DNA of 64,000 nucleotides. Origin: Flavihumibacter solisilvae. Lineage in GTDB: Bacteria; Bacteroidota; Bacteroidia; Chitinophagales; Chitinophagaceae. Location: positions 156,022 through 220,021 of the forward strand of contig NZ_JSVC01000011.1 in NCBI RefSeq assembly GCF_000814475.1. The letters are read 5' to 3'. The position numbers and the translations under genes were made by a program. Below the pieces are notes generated by a model. That model made no database searches. It saw only the letters and a program-made list of their open reading frames with translations, and was not told where the DNA came from. Positions 52,309 to 62,540 of the stretch are shown piece by piece (the stretch's first letter is position 1; every line of letters begins with the position of its first letter).

Positions 52309-53542
52309 TCTTCTTTTTTAGATTCTGATTATATCTATATTGGATCCCATTAATTATTAGCATGGCAAAAAAGAACGGTGTTCCATAATCTATTATACCT
52401 CCCAATTTGAATGATTTACAAACAAAATGGCTGAGACAGGCTAGGGAAATATTCCTGCAAATTCCTGAATCGGCCAATAGGAGATTCTTTACAAGGACGT
52501 ACACGTATAAAACAAATCCGACAATACCTAGTTCCGATAAGATGCGAATTGATAAAGAATGTCCGGATGGAGCGTTCAATCCGAAGAACCAATTATGTCG
52601 AAAAGAGGAATTCTCAAAATACCGATAATATGACTCCTCGTGTCCCCCCACCCCACTACCAAGTAAATGCCAATTCTCAATATTGCTTTTTGCAACCATT
52701 AAATTAGAGAATAACGAAACCGTCGTACCATTGGTCCTCACCTGTTTATTTAGAACGTTAACATCTCCTTTGAAAACAGCAAGGGTATCAACTATACGCA
52801 TATTAAAGTTTTCATTAAAGTCTATTAACACTTTAAATATCAAAAAATATGCGAGGGGAATAATAAAAATGAAATAAACCAAATTAATATAAGCAAGAGA
52901 AATAACAAACAGAAACGAAAGGTATCCCGTTAAATTTAGTGTCAGAATTAATGCCACAAGCATGACATTGAAATAAAATTTATACTCTTTATAATGGAAA
53001 AAAGCAAACACCATTGCGGGTACAAGCAGGGCAGCATAGTGAGACGGCTCATATGCAACTGAATCAAGCCTGCCTGCTGTCTGATTCAATAGGTCAATAC
53101 CTCCTAGGGAGGCAACAAATTGAATGATTCCGAAAATGGCACTATAATATGCAAACTTTACGTAGAGCTTGAAAATATTAGTCCAATCACCAGAGCCAAC
53201 AATGAAAAAATTTACAGAATAAAGAATAAGAATAGGAATAATTTGCTTGAGGAAACCACCATACCCCATATTTAATGTGACTATTGAAATAAGCGAACTA
53301 AATACCAGGTATCCATATAATTTCCAGGGTGTTCCCTGGAAATACAAAATCCGTTTCAGGTTAAATATGAAAAAGACCAGCGCAAATGTATAGGAGAAAT
53401 AATCGAAGTCAACCCCAAAAAGTCTCCTGGTCGCAATCTCTTTTGAAAAGACTGACATCACAAGAAATAACTCAGGCAGCGAGCCTACAAACAGTTTCCC
53501 TCTTGGAAGTTGAATTGTGCGAATTGAGGTTAAACTCAGCAT
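52295..53542 (-). CDS. Wzy-like O-antigen polymerase
   Basis: The 415-residue protein has about eleven hydrophobic segments. The segment IFGIIQFVASLGGIDLLNQ is followed by AGRLDSVAYEPSHYAALLVP, where R and E are typical of Wzy, and a large late loop has HLLGSGVGGHEESYYRYF and APSGHSLSIRILSELGIVGF. It should join repeat units on the periplasmic side. It is AT-rich relative to neighbours, as many polymerase genes are. Confidence 0.83.
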   Translation of the reverse strand: MLSLTSIRTIQLPRGKLFVGSLPELFLVMSVFSKEIATRRLFGVDFDYFSYTFALVFFIFNLKRILYFQGTPWKLYGYLVFSSLISIVTLNMGYGGFLKQIIPILILYSVNFFIVGSGDWTNIFKLYVKFAYYSAIFGIIQFVASLGGIDLLNQTAGRLDSVAYEPSHYAALLVPAMVFAFFHYKEYKFYFNVMLVALILTLNLTGYLSFLFVISLAYINLVYFIFIIPLAYFLIFKVLIDFNENFNMRIVDTLAVFKGDVNVLNKQVRTNGTTVSLFSNLMVAKSNIENWHLLGSGVGGHEESYYRYFENSSFRHNWFFGLNAPSGHSLSIRILSELGIVGFVLYVYVLVKNLLLADSGICRNISLACLSHFVCKSFKLGGIIDYGTPFFFAMLIINGIQYRYNQNLKKKNDAN

Positions 53543-53569
53543 TTACCGAAGGTGGTTTTCTGATTTCTT

Positions 53570-55636
53570 TCAGAATTGGATCCAGTCGATATCTACACCA
53601 TTGCCGACGGATCCAATAATCAATTTACTACCCTGTTTAAGTCGTAGTCTTTCTACTTCCTCCCGTGACAGTCCAATAGTAGTCCAGTTCTTTTCGGATA
53701 CAGCTTTGGAAATTCTGTCGCCATTTGGTCCCTGTAAGATGACAGAGCTCTTTAAATTGCCTGTATTACGAACCCTGATATTTGCGGTACCACGATTGCT
53801 CTTTCGCCCAGGGTACTCAATCGCGAAACTGCCATTGTTTCCTAAATGGATAAAAGTGAGGAAGTCGGTAAAATCCAGTCCCTTCACTGCTTTTCCTTCC
53901 GTAATTACGGTACAGTTTTGAAACTCCAGCCCATTTTCAGATTCACATATCGAATTCTTTGACCAATAAGAGGGGTGACTATCCTCATGCCAACCATCCA
54001 ACTGGGTCATTACAGGTGCGTCAGGACGCGTAATGTCCAAAATGTAAACACTACCCTGGCGTCGAATATTGAAGTGGATATGTCTGCCTTCAATTTCTAT
54101 TTTAGTAGTCGCTACAACAGGATATTGATCACTGCCTTTGGTATCAGGCTGTACGCTTCCATAAATTAAATATTTTGTGCCCAGTTTTCGTACCAATACC
54201 AAATGATTAGGATCTTTTGTAATCATCCGGTACATTGACATCCGTTTAAGATTGTTTGTTTTTAGTAGTTCACCTTCCGAAACAAATTTCTGGAATTGTT
54301 GACCAATTGCCTGCGCGTATACTGGCATAGCGATCTGGTACGTGTATTCCCACGGATCATTTGGACCCTTTCCATTCGCCCAACCCTGCTTGTCAGTTAC
54401 GTTGAAATAGCCAGTGTAAAAGAAATCTGCTCCTAATACAGTCATAGCCTTCAACAATGCCAGCCATTGGGCCGGCCTGAGATTATTTACTTCCTTACCC
54501 CATCCGGCTGAAACAAAAGGTGAGAATGTTTTGACGCCAGCAGAAATTTCCCGTTCCCTGCCATCAGCAATCTGTCCATAACCGTTTGACGGCCCTCTGC
54601 CAGTTGACCAGGATGTAGCAGAAGTTACATAAAAAGATGGCGTAGAATAATACCTATTATCAATTTTTGAGTTGGTGTTCTTCCTTGCAAAATAGTCTGG
54701 CCAGTAGCCACTTTGCACTGATGAAACATTATAGTAAGAAAACAATGTGTTCTTTAAGCCTGGTTCGGAAAGAATCTGCGCCTTATAGCAACTATCCAAC
54801 CGATTTTGAAACAGGCCATTGTAAACACTGTTATTTACATTCTTTTTGGCCATATCGGCGGCAACTTTATGATCCGATTTCAGTAATTCCTCCGGTCTCA
54901 TATGCCCATAAACTTCTCCATTCTCATTAATAAAATTCAGGGGGCGTTTCAGATGTTTCAACAATTGTCGAAGATACATTCTCGTCACTGCCGCATCTTT
55001 TTCAACAATGTCCAATGGCATAAGAGGACTCAACCACTTTTTTCCTTTATAAACAATTGGCTTGCCTGTTGCATCACATAAATAGTATTTATTGTCGAGG
55101 TCCTGTGACTTTATGAAATTCCGCCGGATATAACCGAGATGCTGGCCGTTATTCTGTAAATGAAAAGTTATCGTTGAAGTTGGAATTTCCGGATGCTCAT
55201 TGGCATACTTAATCATCGCGTACTCAATGCTGTTTGGATCATTGTAAATTCGTTCCGCAGTAAGAGAATCAGTCCTTAAGCAGGGTACTTCGATGTAATA
55301 ATTCCAGTTTACCGTCAGCTCCTCCATTAATTTCCTTGCGGCATCTGCGTTCATAGGAGCGCCTTTTCCTGAACCCTCCTGATAACTCCTGTGCAAATAT
55401 TTAATATTAAACCAGGGAAAATTCGGCAAAACTTTGTCATCGTGTCTTAACCTTGGTAATGGAAAATCGCTAAGCTGGCTTATTGCCTCTTTTTTACGGC
55501 CTTCGGATGCTGCCATAGGCGCGAATTCGCGCGAATCATGATATATTTTCTTCTTTTGCTCCTGGCTGAAGACTGAAGTACTGTCCAGGACAGTCGTGAC
55601 CAAAAAGCAGCAGGCAATTAAGTATTTCATTTTCAT
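53570..55636 (-). CDS. Large secreted protein of unknown function, glycoside-hydrolase-like
   Basis: The 688-residue protein has a signal peptide (LIACCFLVTTVLDSTSVFSQ). A large middle region (about 75-480) has a barrel-like alternation with PNFPWFNIKYLHRSYQEG, LTVNWNYYIEVPCL, FHLQNNGQHLGYIRRNFI and LKAMTVLGADFFYTGYFNV. A beta-rich C-terminal part (about 500-688) ends GNGVDIDWIQF, as in CBM6-type carbohydrate-binding modules. No catalytic pair can be named. It could trim, cleave or bind the polymer outside the cell. It is encoded between the pyruvyltransferase and polymerase genes, with a 4-base overlap upstream. Confidence 0.75.
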   Translation of the reverse strand: MKMKYLIACCFLVTTVLDSTSVFSQEQKKKIYHDSREFAPMAASEGRKKEAISQLSDFPLPRLRHDDKVLPNFPWFNIKYLHRSYQEGSGKGAPMNADAARKLMEELTVNWNYYIEVPCLRTDSLTAERIYNDPNSIEYAMIKYANEHPEIPTSTITFHLQNNGQHLGYIRRNFIKSQDLDNKYYLCDATGKPIVYKGKKWLSPLMPLDIVEKDAAVTRMYLRQLLKHLKRPLNFINENGEVYGHMRPEELLKSDHKVAADMAKKNVNNSVYNGLFQNRLDSCYKAQILSEPGLKNTLFSYYNVSSVQSGYWPDYFARKNTNSKIDNRYYSTPSFYVTSATSWSTGRGPSNGYGQIADGREREISAGVKTFSPFVSAGWGKEVNNLRPAQWLALLKAMTVLGADFFYTGYFNVTDKQGWANGKGPNDPWEYTYQIAMPVYAQAIGQQFQKFVSEGELLKTNNLKRMSMYRMITKDPNHLVLVRKLGTKYLIYGSVQPDTKGSDQYPVVATTKIEIEGRHIHFNIRRQGSVYILDITRPDAPVMTQLDGWHEDSHPSYWSKNSICESENGLEFQNCTVITEGKAVKGLDFTDFLTFIHLGNNGSFAIEYPGRKSNRGTANIRVRNTGNLKSSVILQGPNGDRISKAVSEKNWTTIGLSREEVERLRLKQGSKLIIGSVGNGVDIDWIQF

Positions 55637-56541
55637 TTCTCAACAGTGTTGCGATATTTCGACTTCACTAAATCAACCTTTTCCAGTAACTGCATGTATT
55701 TGCTGTTCCAAATAGTATCATTGCTCAAAAAAGTTTTTTCCTGCGGAATGGTTTTCAACCACTGTGAAAATTTCCTCTCATTTACCAGCGCACTTTTTGT
55801 CTTCTTCAGGAACACACCAAGTTGCTGTATCAGGGCGTTATTGGTCTTCCCTTTCATTATTCGCAAAAGAAAGTCAGACCCGAAAGGACCTGGCAGGTAT
55901 ACCGGCTCGTATTTAATATCAAAAGAAGCGGCAAAATCGGTCCATTTAAAATTGTTGATCGTGTTGTAACAATTTACTGGAACCCATGGCACTCTTAGTG
56001 CATCTGCAACAATCGCCCCATGCATGGCTTCCGCAATAACGAGCTCCGATGATGCAATTTCGTTACAAATCCCGATTGGGTCGCCCTTTGTACTGATAAA
56101 ATGGATGCCTTCTGCTTCTAGAAAATCCTTCCATTCGAAGTAATGTTCACTGTTGTGATGCAATAAAAACGAACAGCGAAACCGCTTTGGCTGCTTATAA
56201 TCAACGAGATCCCTTACCAGCAAGGCTCCATCTGCAACAGCCTTATCTGGCGAAAGCTTCAACAGCTCGGCAGTTAATGGTCCTCTCACACAAATAACAT
56301 CATAGGAATCGTCTATTACCGGCAGCGCTCCATAGGTTCCGGGTTGACCTGCCGCATAACCGGAGCTAAAGACAATCTTCTTTACCGGATATTTCTCACC
56401 TGATTTGAGACCTAAAATGGAACCAATTCCTAAAAACAATTCATTCGGATCGTCATCAAAAAAGCCAGGGAGAAACCGGTTGAAAATAATCGGGTTCAAC
56501 GCGTCACCGAAGTTCTTCCCCATGTGATATGTAAGGATCAT
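55633..56541 (-). CDS. Polysaccharide pyruvyltransferase family protein
   Basis: The 302-residue protein has the PS_pyruv_trans pattern: YHMGKNFGDALNPIIFNRFL at the start, FLGIGSILGL, VICVRGPLTAELLKLSPDKA, VADGALLVRDLV, and IASSELVIAEAMHGAIVADA with the histidine of the GT-B-like fold. It should add a pyruvyl ketal from phosphoenolpyruvate to a sugar, which gives negative charge to the polymer. It overlaps the large secreted-protein gene by 4 bases. Confidence 0.9.
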   Translation of the reverse strand: MILTYHMGKNFGDALNPIIFNRFLPGFFDDDPNELFLGIGSILGLKSGEKYPVKKIVFSSGYAAGQPGTYGALPVIDDSYDVICVRGPLTAELLKLSPDKAVADGALLVRDLVDYKQPKRFRCSFLLHHNSEHYFEWKDFLEAEGIHFISTKGDPIGICNEIASSELVIAEAMHGAIVADALRVPWVPVNCYNTINNFKWTDFAASFDIKYEPVYLPGPFGSDFLLRIMKGKTNNALIQQLGVFLKKTKSALVNERKFSQWLKTIPQEKTFLSNDTIWNSKYMQLLEKVDLVKSKYRNTVEK

Positions 56542-56556
56542 GAAATACGCTTTTTG

Positions 56557-57504
56557 TTACTTATTAACTCCATACCTTGAATAAACAGACAAGACCAGGT
56601 TAGCTACCAGCCTGTACCTGAGTAAAGAGAACATTAAAAAATTGCTGCTGCTGATTTCCGGCCTGATACTCTGGAGTTGGGTTTTTACGAGGCTTTTGTC
56701 ACCTACTTTCGATGTCATACAAACTATATATGCCCAACGCTTTATGAAGGCATCAAGCAAAGGTTTATCCAAAACACCTTTCGTTTTGCAAAGTTGGAAA
56801 ATCTTATATGTACTTAGCCATTTACTTTTCACTTTTCCGTTATCTAAACCGATGTTGCCAATATTACCAAGGGTATGCTTCCGGAAATATGCGTGCACTT
56901 CATTTATGAAATGTGTGCGGGCGCCCAGCAATTTATATCTGAGGCAAAATTCCCAATCCTGGTTAATTGACAATTCCTCATCCCATAAACCAAATTTGTC
57001 AATGGTTTCTCGTCTATACAAGGGGCACATTGTTTGCCAGGTAAAGGCAAAATAGTCCATCGAATTACCTTTTAATGCTGAGCCCCAGCTACCATTGATC
57101 GTATTCAACTCATCATCAACAAATTGGGCTTTTGTATAAACCATGTCCAATTCAGGCTGTCGGTCAAGTATACCCGCCTGTATTGACAGCTTGTTTTCCA
57201 GTAAAATATCATCAGAATCAAAAAACTGGATGTATTTTCCTTTAGCATTCAGGTAACCCAGATTCCTCGCCTTTGCTGCACCTTGCTGATTACCTTTCAA
57301 CATCATGATTGGTATATTAGAATGCCTTCCCCTGGCTTTAGAGATAACCTGCTCCAAATGTTCAGATTCTTTCTCGTTGCATCCATCGTCAACTACAATT
57401 ACTTCAATAGACGGATAACGTTGATTTAATACGGAATCCAGAGCAGGAATAAAAAGCTGAATCCGGTTTTTAACCGGAATTATAACAGAAATCAAATTGC
57501 TCAA
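56557..57504 (-). CDS. Glycosyltransferase family 2
   Basis: The 315-residue protein starts at a TTG within a TTGA overlap with the preceding gene. GT-A motifs are complete: VIIPVKNRIQLFIPALDSVL, IEVIVVDDGCNEKESEHLEQ, GAAKARNLGYLNAKGKYIQF and FDSDDILLENKLSI. No ATG in a better place was found, so the TTG start is accepted with some doubt. Confidence 0.88.
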   Translation of the reverse strand: MSNLISVIIPVKNRIQLFIPALDSVLNQRYPSIEVIVVDDGCNEKESEHLEQVISKARGRHSNIPIMMLKGNQQGAAKARNLGYLNAKGKYIQFFDSDDILLENKLSIQAGILDRQPELDMVYTKAQFVDDELNTINGSWGSALKGNSMDYFAFTWQTMCPLYRRETIDKFGLWDEELSINQDWEFCLRYKLLGARTHFINEVHAYFRKHTLGNIGNIGLDNGKVKSKWLSTYKIFQLCKTKGVLDKPLLDAFIKRWAYIVCMTSKVGDKSLVKTQLQSIRPEISSSNFLMFSLLRYRLVANLVLSVYSRYGVNK

Positions 57505-58655
57505 TGCTGGTATTTTTTAACCTTCTGTGATTCGAGGCCTTCAAGGAGCTGATCAACGTTCAGCCCTTTTTCCATATAGCTAACAGCAGATAAATACGCC
57601 CTCTCTCCAAAAGCCGCTAAATCTGACTTGTGTTCCCACATCCGTTCCATCGCATTTGAAAATGATTGTAAGGTAGGAGCATCTGCTATAAACCCGTCTC
57701 CATTGTCAACCACAACTTCTGCAACACCCCCAACGTTTGTGGCGACGCAGGTTCGACCACAAAGCATAGCTTCGAACAAGGAAAGCGGCATGCCCTCAAA
57801 AAATGAAGGCATCAGCAGAACATGATTAAGCGCCCAGATTTCATCACGGATATTGCCAACATGTCCCCTGAAAAAAACCTTAGATTCAAGACCATAAAAC
57901 TTTACCAGGTATTCAAGGTATTCAAGGTCTGGACCAGCACCGAAAATATCCAGTTCCCATTGCCGGTTCTTCCAGTTTTCAGATCCCAGTACCTGAAGCA
58001 ACAGAGCGTGTCCTTTTACGTTGCTTAGAAGCCGGCCGACAACCGCCATTTTCAATTGAGTATTAGAAGGGAAAGGCAGAATACCTGCCTTATCCATATT
58101 TACGGGATTTACAATTATTGAACTATTTGACAAATGACACCCTATACTTCGTTCGGCAATTTGCCTGATTCGTTCGGCTACAAAAAATACATCCGCAGCA
58201 TTTTTGAATATGCTGCTTATCCTCGGGAGAAGCGATATGGGAGGATGCTGTTGCTCAGTACATGTATGGCAAATTATCCAGTATTTGCCGGAATAGTTCT
58301 CCAACAGGTCCAAATAAGTTTCATCTTCGATAGAGCTAAGCCCGCCGAGATTAACGATCAAAAGATCGAACCCTTTGGCATTAAACTTTTGTAGTTGTTG
58401 CCTGCTTATTTTCCTGTTGGCAATTTTTGAAATGACCATTTTCAACCTGGATTCGAATCGAACCCTTGTTCTCGTATGAACAGTAACTCCATTTTCCCTG
58501 GCTGACTTCCATTTGTGATGAAGTACACCCCAATCAAATACAGATACAGAGACATCATGTCCTTTTTGTCTGGCAGTGTTAGCCAGGACATAGATAATTT
58601 CTTCGCTTCCGCCGAATGGGGTCAATGTGCTTGTTGTGATGATTCCGATTTTCAT
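57501..58655 (-). CDS. Glycosyltransferase family 4
   Basis: The 384-residue GT-B enzyme has GGSEEIIYVLANTARQKGHD at the N terminus, VGRLLSNVKGHALLLQVL in the donor domain and PSFFEGMPLSLFEAMLCGR with the conserved glutamates. It overlaps the neighbouring GT4 gene by 4 bases. Confidence 0.91.
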   Translation of the reverse strand: MKIGIITTSTLTPFGGSEEIIYVLANTARQKGHDVSVSVFDWGVLHHKWKSARENGVTVHTRTRVRFESRLKMVISKIANRKISRQQLQKFNAKGFDLLIVNLGGLSSIEDETYLDLLENYSGKYWIICHTCTEQQHPPISLLPRISSIFKNAADVFFVAERIRQIAERSIGCHLSNSSIIVNPVNMDKAGILPFPSNTQLKMAVVGRLLSNVKGHALLLQVLGSENWKNRQWELDIFGAGPDLEYLEYLVKFYGLESKVFFRGHVGNIRDEIWALNHVLLMPSFFEGMPLSLFEAMLCGRTCVATNVGGVAEVVVDNGDGFIADAPTLQSFSNAMERMWEHKSDLAAFGERAYLSAVSYMEKGLNVDQLLEGLESQKVKKYQH

Positions 58656-59782
58656 GTACGAGCAGATAAATTCTGGCGATACAAGCCCTGAAGTTCCTGG
58701 GCAACTTTTACCGGTGAGTGATTATTGTTCAGCCGCTCGAATGACTTCACGCCTTTTTCAACTACGACGGATGGGTTTTCAATTATTCTTAAAAGAATTT
58801 TTTTCAACTCTGCTGCAATGACGGCAGATACAATTTCCCTTTCTTCTGCAGTTTCAATTTTTGCATTGCCATCTTCATGTTGCGGAACCTCAATGACCCA
58901 GCCAACTTCGTTATTGTTGATCTCAGGAAGCGCCCTGATGTTTGTCGTAATGACCGGGCACCCCGCAGCCTGGGCTTCCAGGACCGAGTAACCATAGGTA
59001 TCTGCCCAGGTTGGCAACAAACCTACATTTGTCGTTTTAAGCATTTCAAGGACCTGATCGTTAGGCAGCGATTTAAAATAGCGAATATTGGAAGAACGCT
59101 TTGAAATTATATCCTGTGCTTGTTGAAAATCCTCATAAGTAGACTTAGTCGCATAATCAGCATAAGACAGATCACTAACGATATTCAGAACTAACTGGGG
59201 ATATTGGTCCAGCAATTCATTGAATGTTTTCAATACTTCAAAACCACCTTTGCGGAAAAAATCCTTTCCAACAATTGAAAACACGATCTTACCTGATACA
59301 ATTTTCTTTTCAGTAAAGGAGTTTATCAAATTGGTCTGCGGTGGCTGGATAACTATCAATTTATTCTGAATTGCCGGCAGGTAGGCGGGATAGTTCTTTC
59401 GCAAGTATTCCAGCTGAAGCCGCCTTGTGCATTCCGAAATTGCAATGATCTTAAGGCATTTTTTCGAAGCCAGTTGCCTAACACAAAGATCAATCAACCA
59501 TTGGGGACCCTTACCCAACCTGGGTATTACTGTTTCAAAAGTAACTATGAATCTATTGGAAAAACTGATACCGTTGAACAGATGGTATAACGCTTGCTTC
59601 CGGAATGGATTGTAGTGTAAAAACTGGAGAACCGGGTGAATCCTTTTAAATACCCGAAAATATATATTCAGCAATATCGAAAAAAGGTCCCGCTTCTTAA
59701 CTATATTATAGCCATGGGCCAACGATACAAAATTTCTGATCTCCGGGTAACCCAGATCATTTGTCTCTACCTGAGGAGTCAT
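58652..59782 (-). CDS. Glycosyltransferase family 4
   Basis: The 376-residue GT-B enzyme has FSIVGKDFFRKGGFEVLKTF in the donor domain and PTWADTYGYSVLEAQAAG as the EX7E-type motif. The N-terminal part is basic and lacks a clear GGAE-type loop. It overlaps both neighbours by 4 bases, as expected for translational coupling. Confidence 0.88.
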   Translation of the reverse strand: MTPQVETNDLGYPEIRNFVSLAHGYNIVKKRDLFSILLNIYFRVFKRIHPVLQFLHYNPFRKQALYHLFNGISFSNRFIVTFETVIPRLGKGPQWLIDLCVRQLASKKCLKIIAISECTRRLQLEYLRKNYPAYLPAIQNKLIVIQPPQTNLINSFTEKKIVSGKIVFSIVGKDFFRKGGFEVLKTFNELLDQYPQLVLNIVSDLSYADYATKSTYEDFQQAQDIISKRSSNIRYFKSLPNDQVLEMLKTTNVGLLPTWADTYGYSVLEAQAAGCPVITTNIRALPEINNNEVGWVIEVPQHEDGNAKIETAEEREIVSAVIAAELKKILLRIIENPSVVVEKGVKSFERLNNNHSPVKVAQELQGLYRQNLSART

Positions 59783-60675
59783 CTACTTTGAAAGAACCTT
59801 GCTTTTATAATAGTTAATGTTACGTACCAATTGTATGGAGTAATCAGGAAGGGATTACAATATTTTTTCAGGAACTTGAATCCATCTTTATATTCTCCTT
59901 TTCTTAATAAAGGCCATACGACATGCTTCAGGATAAAACCCGAAAAACCCATTTTGTCAAAATAGGACTTGTTGTTCAGCGCCCAGTTAAGTGAAAAGTC
60001 AATTGTGCCGCCTTTTGTTGCGGGTGAACTGTTTTCCCAGTGCACAATTGCGCCAACATGATCTGAATAAAGAAAAGGTACGCCACTTGCTTCCAATTTC
60101 AAAACCAGGTCATAATCCTGATGCCGGATTAAGTTTTCATTAAAGGGAAACATTCGGGCGGTAGAGATTGGCATAAACATACCACAAGTAGAAATGAATC
60201 CGCCTTTCATGAAAAGATATGAGGAAACTGATTGCTCCTGTGCTTTTCCTGAAGCCGGCAAGAAATAATTTGATGTTCTTCCCCTCACATCCATCCTGGA
60301 ATAAATCAAATATTCATTTCCTGGCGCCTGATTACTTGCAAGCTTAACACACCTGTCAATATGATCCGGCATCCATTCATCGTCACTATCCAGAAAGGCG
60401 ACAAACAGGCCGGACGCTTTCGATACGCCTGTATTCCGTGCTGCTGAACCATTCCTATTAACTTCATGACGAAATACCCGAATCCGGCTGTCATTTATTG
60501 AACTAACTATTCTGTTCAATTCCTTATAATCAGCAGAACAGTCGTCAACCACTATTATGTCCAGGTGTGAATACGTCTGTTTTATAACTGACTGTAGCGT
60601 CCGTTCAATTGTAGAACTTGAATTATACGACGGAACAACTACTGTTACGACCGGCTTCTCCAACAAACTTGCCAT
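59779..60675 (-). CDS. Glycosyltransferase family 2
   Basis: From the ATG at 60675 the protein has 298 residues and begins 5 bases after the ABC gene; an in-frame ATG at 60708 would give a 28-base overlap. Motifs are VTVVVPSYNSSSTIERTLQS, IIVVDDCSADYKELNRIV, GSAARNTGVSKASGLFVAFL and LDSDDEWMPDHIDRC. The donor is unknown. Confidence 0.9.
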   Translation of the reverse strand: MASLLEKPVVTVVVPSYNSSSTIERTLQSVIKQTYSHLDIIVVDDCSADYKELNRIVSSINDSRIRVFRHEVNRNGSAARNTGVSKASGLFVAFLDSDDEWMPDHIDRCVKLASNQAPGNEYLIYSRMDVRGRTSNYFLPASGKAQEQSVSSYLFMKGGFISTCGMFMPISTARMFPFNENLIRHQDYDLVLKLEASGVPFLYSDHVGAIVHWENSSPATKGGTIDFSLNWALNNKSYFDKMGFSGFILKHVVWPLLRKGEYKDGFKFLKKYCNPFLITPYNWYVTLTIIKARFFQSR

Positions 60676-60680
60676 ATTCA

Positions 60681-62474
60681 CTACTGTATCAGATCTGCGT
60701 AATTCCATTCTTTTTTAACTGAACCATTTTCTAACTCAATGATCCTCGAGCAATGTTTAAGGCTGGAAATCCTATGTGCTATTATAATTATTGTCAAATC
60801 CTTATTTATGGAGGATAGATGCAAGATTGAATTATTAATTTCTTCTTCTGTTTCACTGTCAAGTGATGATGTTGCCTCATCAAAAAACAATATCTGCGCA
60901 CGGTTGTACAATGCCCTGGCAATACCAAGCCTTTGCTTTTGACCACCAGACAACTTACCTCCCCGTTCACCTATATTGGTCCTGACTCCTTCATCCAGTG
61001 CATTGACTACAGGTTGAAGCCTGGCCAATTTTATAACAACATCAAGCCATTCGAAATCTATGTTCTCAAGATCTTCACCTAATGCAATATTCTCTGCCAG
61101 ACTTGCATCCATTATAAAAACCTCCTGAGGCACATAGCCAATAATATTCCGCCACCTGCTGGTCTGCTCCTCGTTAAGCACAACGTTATCAACCAGAATC
61201 TCCCCTGACTGTTGATTATAAAATCTCAATAGGATATTTAACAATGTCGTCTTTCCAGATCCTGAACGTCCAATGATTCCAAGCCTTTCACCTTTTGGTA
61301 TTTCAATTGAAAAGTCTTTGATCACTTTCTTATTGATCCTGTCAAATGAAAAACTAATATTCCGCAACTCCAATTTCTCTTTAAATGAAATTGTCTCTTT
61401 TGGTTGAACGGAATGCGCGGCTTTAATAACCTGCTTATAATCCGTCTTCTCAATAATTTCAAAAACAAACTGATTATTGCGGATATTCATGATATACAGC
61501 ATCAACTTATTCAGGCTCGGTAAAATTCTATAAGCCGCCAAGCCAAAGACACCCAGCAGGACGCTAAGATTCGCCAGGTCGACATTCACAAATATGCTGA
61601 ACAAAACGATTGCAATCAAGCTAAGTACTATTGCGGTCTCTATAACCTTGGCAGGAATCTGTAACAGAACATACTTTTTAATTTGCCTGGAACTCATCTT
61701 AGTCAACAGTCTGGAAAGTCGTTGATATGTCCAGTATGATTTATTTCTGATCACGAAATCTGAATATCCATGGAGAGATTCAAGTATACCTTTATTCAAA
61801 TTGACGTGCAAGCCACTCATCTCTTTCCCAAGTGTAGTCAATTTACTTTTTACAATCCGTGAAAATATAATTACAATTGGAAATACAGTTAGTAACAATA
61901 TTAAGATTGCTGTTGGGTTATAAACTAAGATCCCGACGATTATCAAACCGATAATCAGGAATTCATTGATCAACCCAAGACACCCCATTACCACATTCTG
62001 AACAAAGCTCAGCACATTATATGATATATTATTTACAATCTTATTTGAATTGTGCTCCTTCAGATATAATAGTCCCTGTGAGTAGTAATACGCATATAGT
62101 CTTGAAGAAAAGTATTTGTATAAGGAAAAAGAAAACTTAGTTTGAACAGAAATGAGGAAAATACTGACCAGGTTTTTTATGATAATAAAGGTCAAAACTG
62201 CGCAACAAAGAAAGACAACAAACATCTTATTGCTGCTAAAATGAAATGAATTATACAGAAAATTTAGAAATGCATTGGAATGAATTTTACTCTCATCAAT
62301 AATTACCATAAATAGTGGGATTAGGGTTGCTAATCCTATTAAATCGGTAACTGAATTTAGGAATACAGATCCCAACGCAACAATTCCTTTTCGCCTGAGG
62401 GGAGGCGGAATCACTTTCCTCAGAAGCCTGAAGGTTCTTATCAATAAAAGACCTTCAAGTGTACGCTTTAACAT
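60681..62474 (-). CDS. ABC transporter, fused permease and ATPase (PglK/MsbA-like flippase)
   Basis: The 597-residue protein has six membrane segments in the first 330 residues. The nucleotide-binding domain follows with Walker A LGIIGRSGSGKTTLLNILL, Q-loop YVPQEVFIMDASLAENI, signature GKLSGGQKQRLGIARAL, Walker B ILFFDEATSSLDSETEEE and the H-loop IIIAHRISSLKHC. With a Wzy-like gene in the same array and no Wzx gene, it probably flips the lipid-linked repeat unit, as PglK does. Confidence 0.9.
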   Translation of the reverse strand: MLKRTLEGLLLIRTFRLLRKVIPPPLRRKGIVALGSVFLNSVTDLIGLATLIPLFMVIIDESKIHSNAFLNFLYNSFHFSSNKMFVVFLCCAVLTFIIIKNLVSIFLISVQTKFSFSLYKYFSSRLYAYYYSQGLLYLKEHNSNKIVNNISYNVLSFVQNVVMGCLGLINEFLIIGLIIVGILVYNPTAILILLLTVFPIVIIFSRIVKSKLTTLGKEMSGLHVNLNKGILESLHGYSDFVIRNKSYWTYQRLSRLLTKMSSRQIKKYVLLQIPAKVIETAIVLSLIAIVLFSIFVNVDLANLSVLLGVFGLAAYRILPSLNKLMLYIMNIRNNQFVFEIIEKTDYKQVIKAAHSVQPKETISFKEKLELRNISFSFDRINKKVIKDFSIEIPKGERLGIIGRSGSGKTTLLNILLRFYNQQSGEILVDNVVLNEEQTSRWRNIIGYVPQEVFIMDASLAENIALGEDLENIDFEWLDVVIKLARLQPVVNALDEGVRTNIGERGGKLSGGQKQRLGIARALYNRAQILFFDEATSSLDSETEEEINNSILHLSSINKDLTIIIIAHRISSLKHCSRIIELENGSVKKEWNYADLIQ

Positions 62475-62540
62475 AATTTATCAGTACTAGATTTGAGCCT
62501 TCAAAAGAAGGGTACGGTTACACAATTGCCTTAAACCACC

